This document shows, piece after piece, positions 14,004-14,452 of a DNA stretch of 14,452 nucleotides. The DNA is from Clostridia bacterium (GTDB taxonomy: Bacteria; Bacillota; Clostridia; Christensenellales; CAG-917): assembly GCA_900769205.1 (NCBI GenBank), contig CAAGFS010000016.1, positions 1-14,452 of the forward strand. Direction: 5' to 3'. The notes below the pieces were generated by a model. The model was not told the DNA's origin, did not search any database, and saw nothing but the letters and a program-made list of their open reading frames with translations. Position 1 is the stretch's first letter. The number at the start of each line of letters is the position of its first letter. Both the position numbers and the translations under genes were made by a program.

Positions 14004-14452
14004 TTATCGTTGGTCGAAATCGTTGCGCCCGCCGCGGTCATTCGCGCCGTCGTAGCGTCCGTCGTAGCGGTTTGCGTCGTCTGGATTGTAGGTGCGGGTG
14101 GAGTCGTAATCGAAATCGCCTTTTGCGCGATGACGGCGCATAGTGGTTTTGCCTTGTGCGTTTTTCGTCGGCTTGAAAAGCAAAAACGCGATTATGACGG
14201 CAGGCACGCAAATGCCTATGATAAGCACGATGCGAAGGGCAAGCGACGTGTCGGGAAGAATATCTCCGCCACTCGGCTCGACGGGGCGTTTACTTTCGAG
14301 TATTCTGTCGCGCTCCGCTTGCGTTATGGGATGATACGCCACCGTAAAGTCTGCAAAAGACGCCCGATCTTCAAAAGAGAAAATCGGCTCGCCGTCGGTG
14401 ATTGCCATGACGAAAATCTCCGATTGCTCGGTTGTGGAATAGCCCAGAAATC
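14004..14452 (-). CDS. C-terminal part of a membrane-anchored protein of unknown function, 5' end beyond window
   Basis: The minus-strand frame is open from the window edge to TAA at 14004, giving 149 codons. An internal ATG at 14408 has in-frame protein-like sequence before it (FLGYSTTEQSEIFV), so the gene very probably starts outside the window. A soluble region (MAITDGEPIFSFEDRASFAD, then FTVAYHPITQAERDRILESK) is followed by a Pro/Gly linker (PVEPSGGDILPD), one membrane helix (LALRIVLIIGICVPAVIIAF) and a hydrophilic tail with basic residues after the helix and then Asp/Tyr/Arg repeats (RYDGRYDGANDRGGRNDFD). This suggests an extracytoplasmic domain anchored by a C-terminal helix. I do not recognise the family. 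Confidence 0.7.
   Translation of the reverse strand, partial: FLGYSTTEQSEIFVMAITDGEPIFSFEDRASFADFTVAYHPITQAERDRILESKRPVEPSGGDILPDTSLALRIVLIIGICVPAVIIAFLLFKPTKNAQGKTTMRRHRAKGDFDYDSTRTYNPDDANRYDGRYDGANDRGGRNDFDQR

Noticed and set aside
1..14452. CRISPR array, tRNA genes, insertion sequence or prophage genes
   Set aside because: I saw no regularly spaced repeats, tRNA cloverleaf with a T-loop, transposase motifs or phage proteins in the window.

Overview
The window reads as chromosomal DNA of a Gram-positive, Bacillota/Clostridia-like bacterium of roughly even GC content. The evidence is the order rpmH-rnpA-yidD-yidC-jag-mnmE-mnmG on one strand, a lipoprotein-type YidC, a Jag/KhpB protein, purine-rich Shine-Dalgarno sites and promoters close to the sigma-A consensus with exact 17-bp spacers. 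The fused YidC loops and Jag tail, and the absence of dnaA and rsmG beside the cluster, suggest an uncultured clostridial lineage, but the sequence alone does not fix a genus.

Left third (1-4912): asnS and asnA run leftward as a probable two-gene operon that makes asparagine and charges tRNA-Asn. asnA runs off the left edge. A divergent promoter pair (2374-2479) separates asnS from rightward trxB (thioredoxin reductase), which ends at a hairpin terminator. glmM (phosphoglucosamine mutase, cell-wall precursor synthesis) follows.

Middle gap (4913-5701): almost 800 bases between the convergent genes glmM and mnmG hold no convincing protein gene. They contain a candidate structured RNA: a domain closed by a perfect 12-bp helix, two further hairpins and a U-rich terminator, about 280 nt in all. 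AT-rich inverted repeats and the mnmG-side terminator follow.

Central operon (5561-11875, minus strand): one near-perfect promoter drives rpmH, rnpA, yidD, yidC, jag, mnmE and mnmG with short gaps or overlaps. It joins ribosome and RNase P synthesis, membrane-protein insertion, an RNA-binding regulator and tRNA wobble-uridine modification. In many Bacillota this cluster lies next to dnaA and oriC. Here dnaA is absent and I see no DnaA-box cluster.

Right end (11876-14452): an AT-rich gene for a two-helix membrane protein of unknown function has its own promoter and a 19-bp perfect terminator. Next is a junction at about 13346-13353 where two genes, both missing their 5' parts, meet head to head: the C-terminal third of argS (minus) and the C-terminal tail of a PII-like protein (plus). 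The tail overlaps, by ATGA, a complete second PII-like gene. The junction is either a deletion or rearrangement or an assembly join. The window ends in the C-terminal part of a membrane-anchored protein with a repeated Asp/Tyr/Arg-rich tail.
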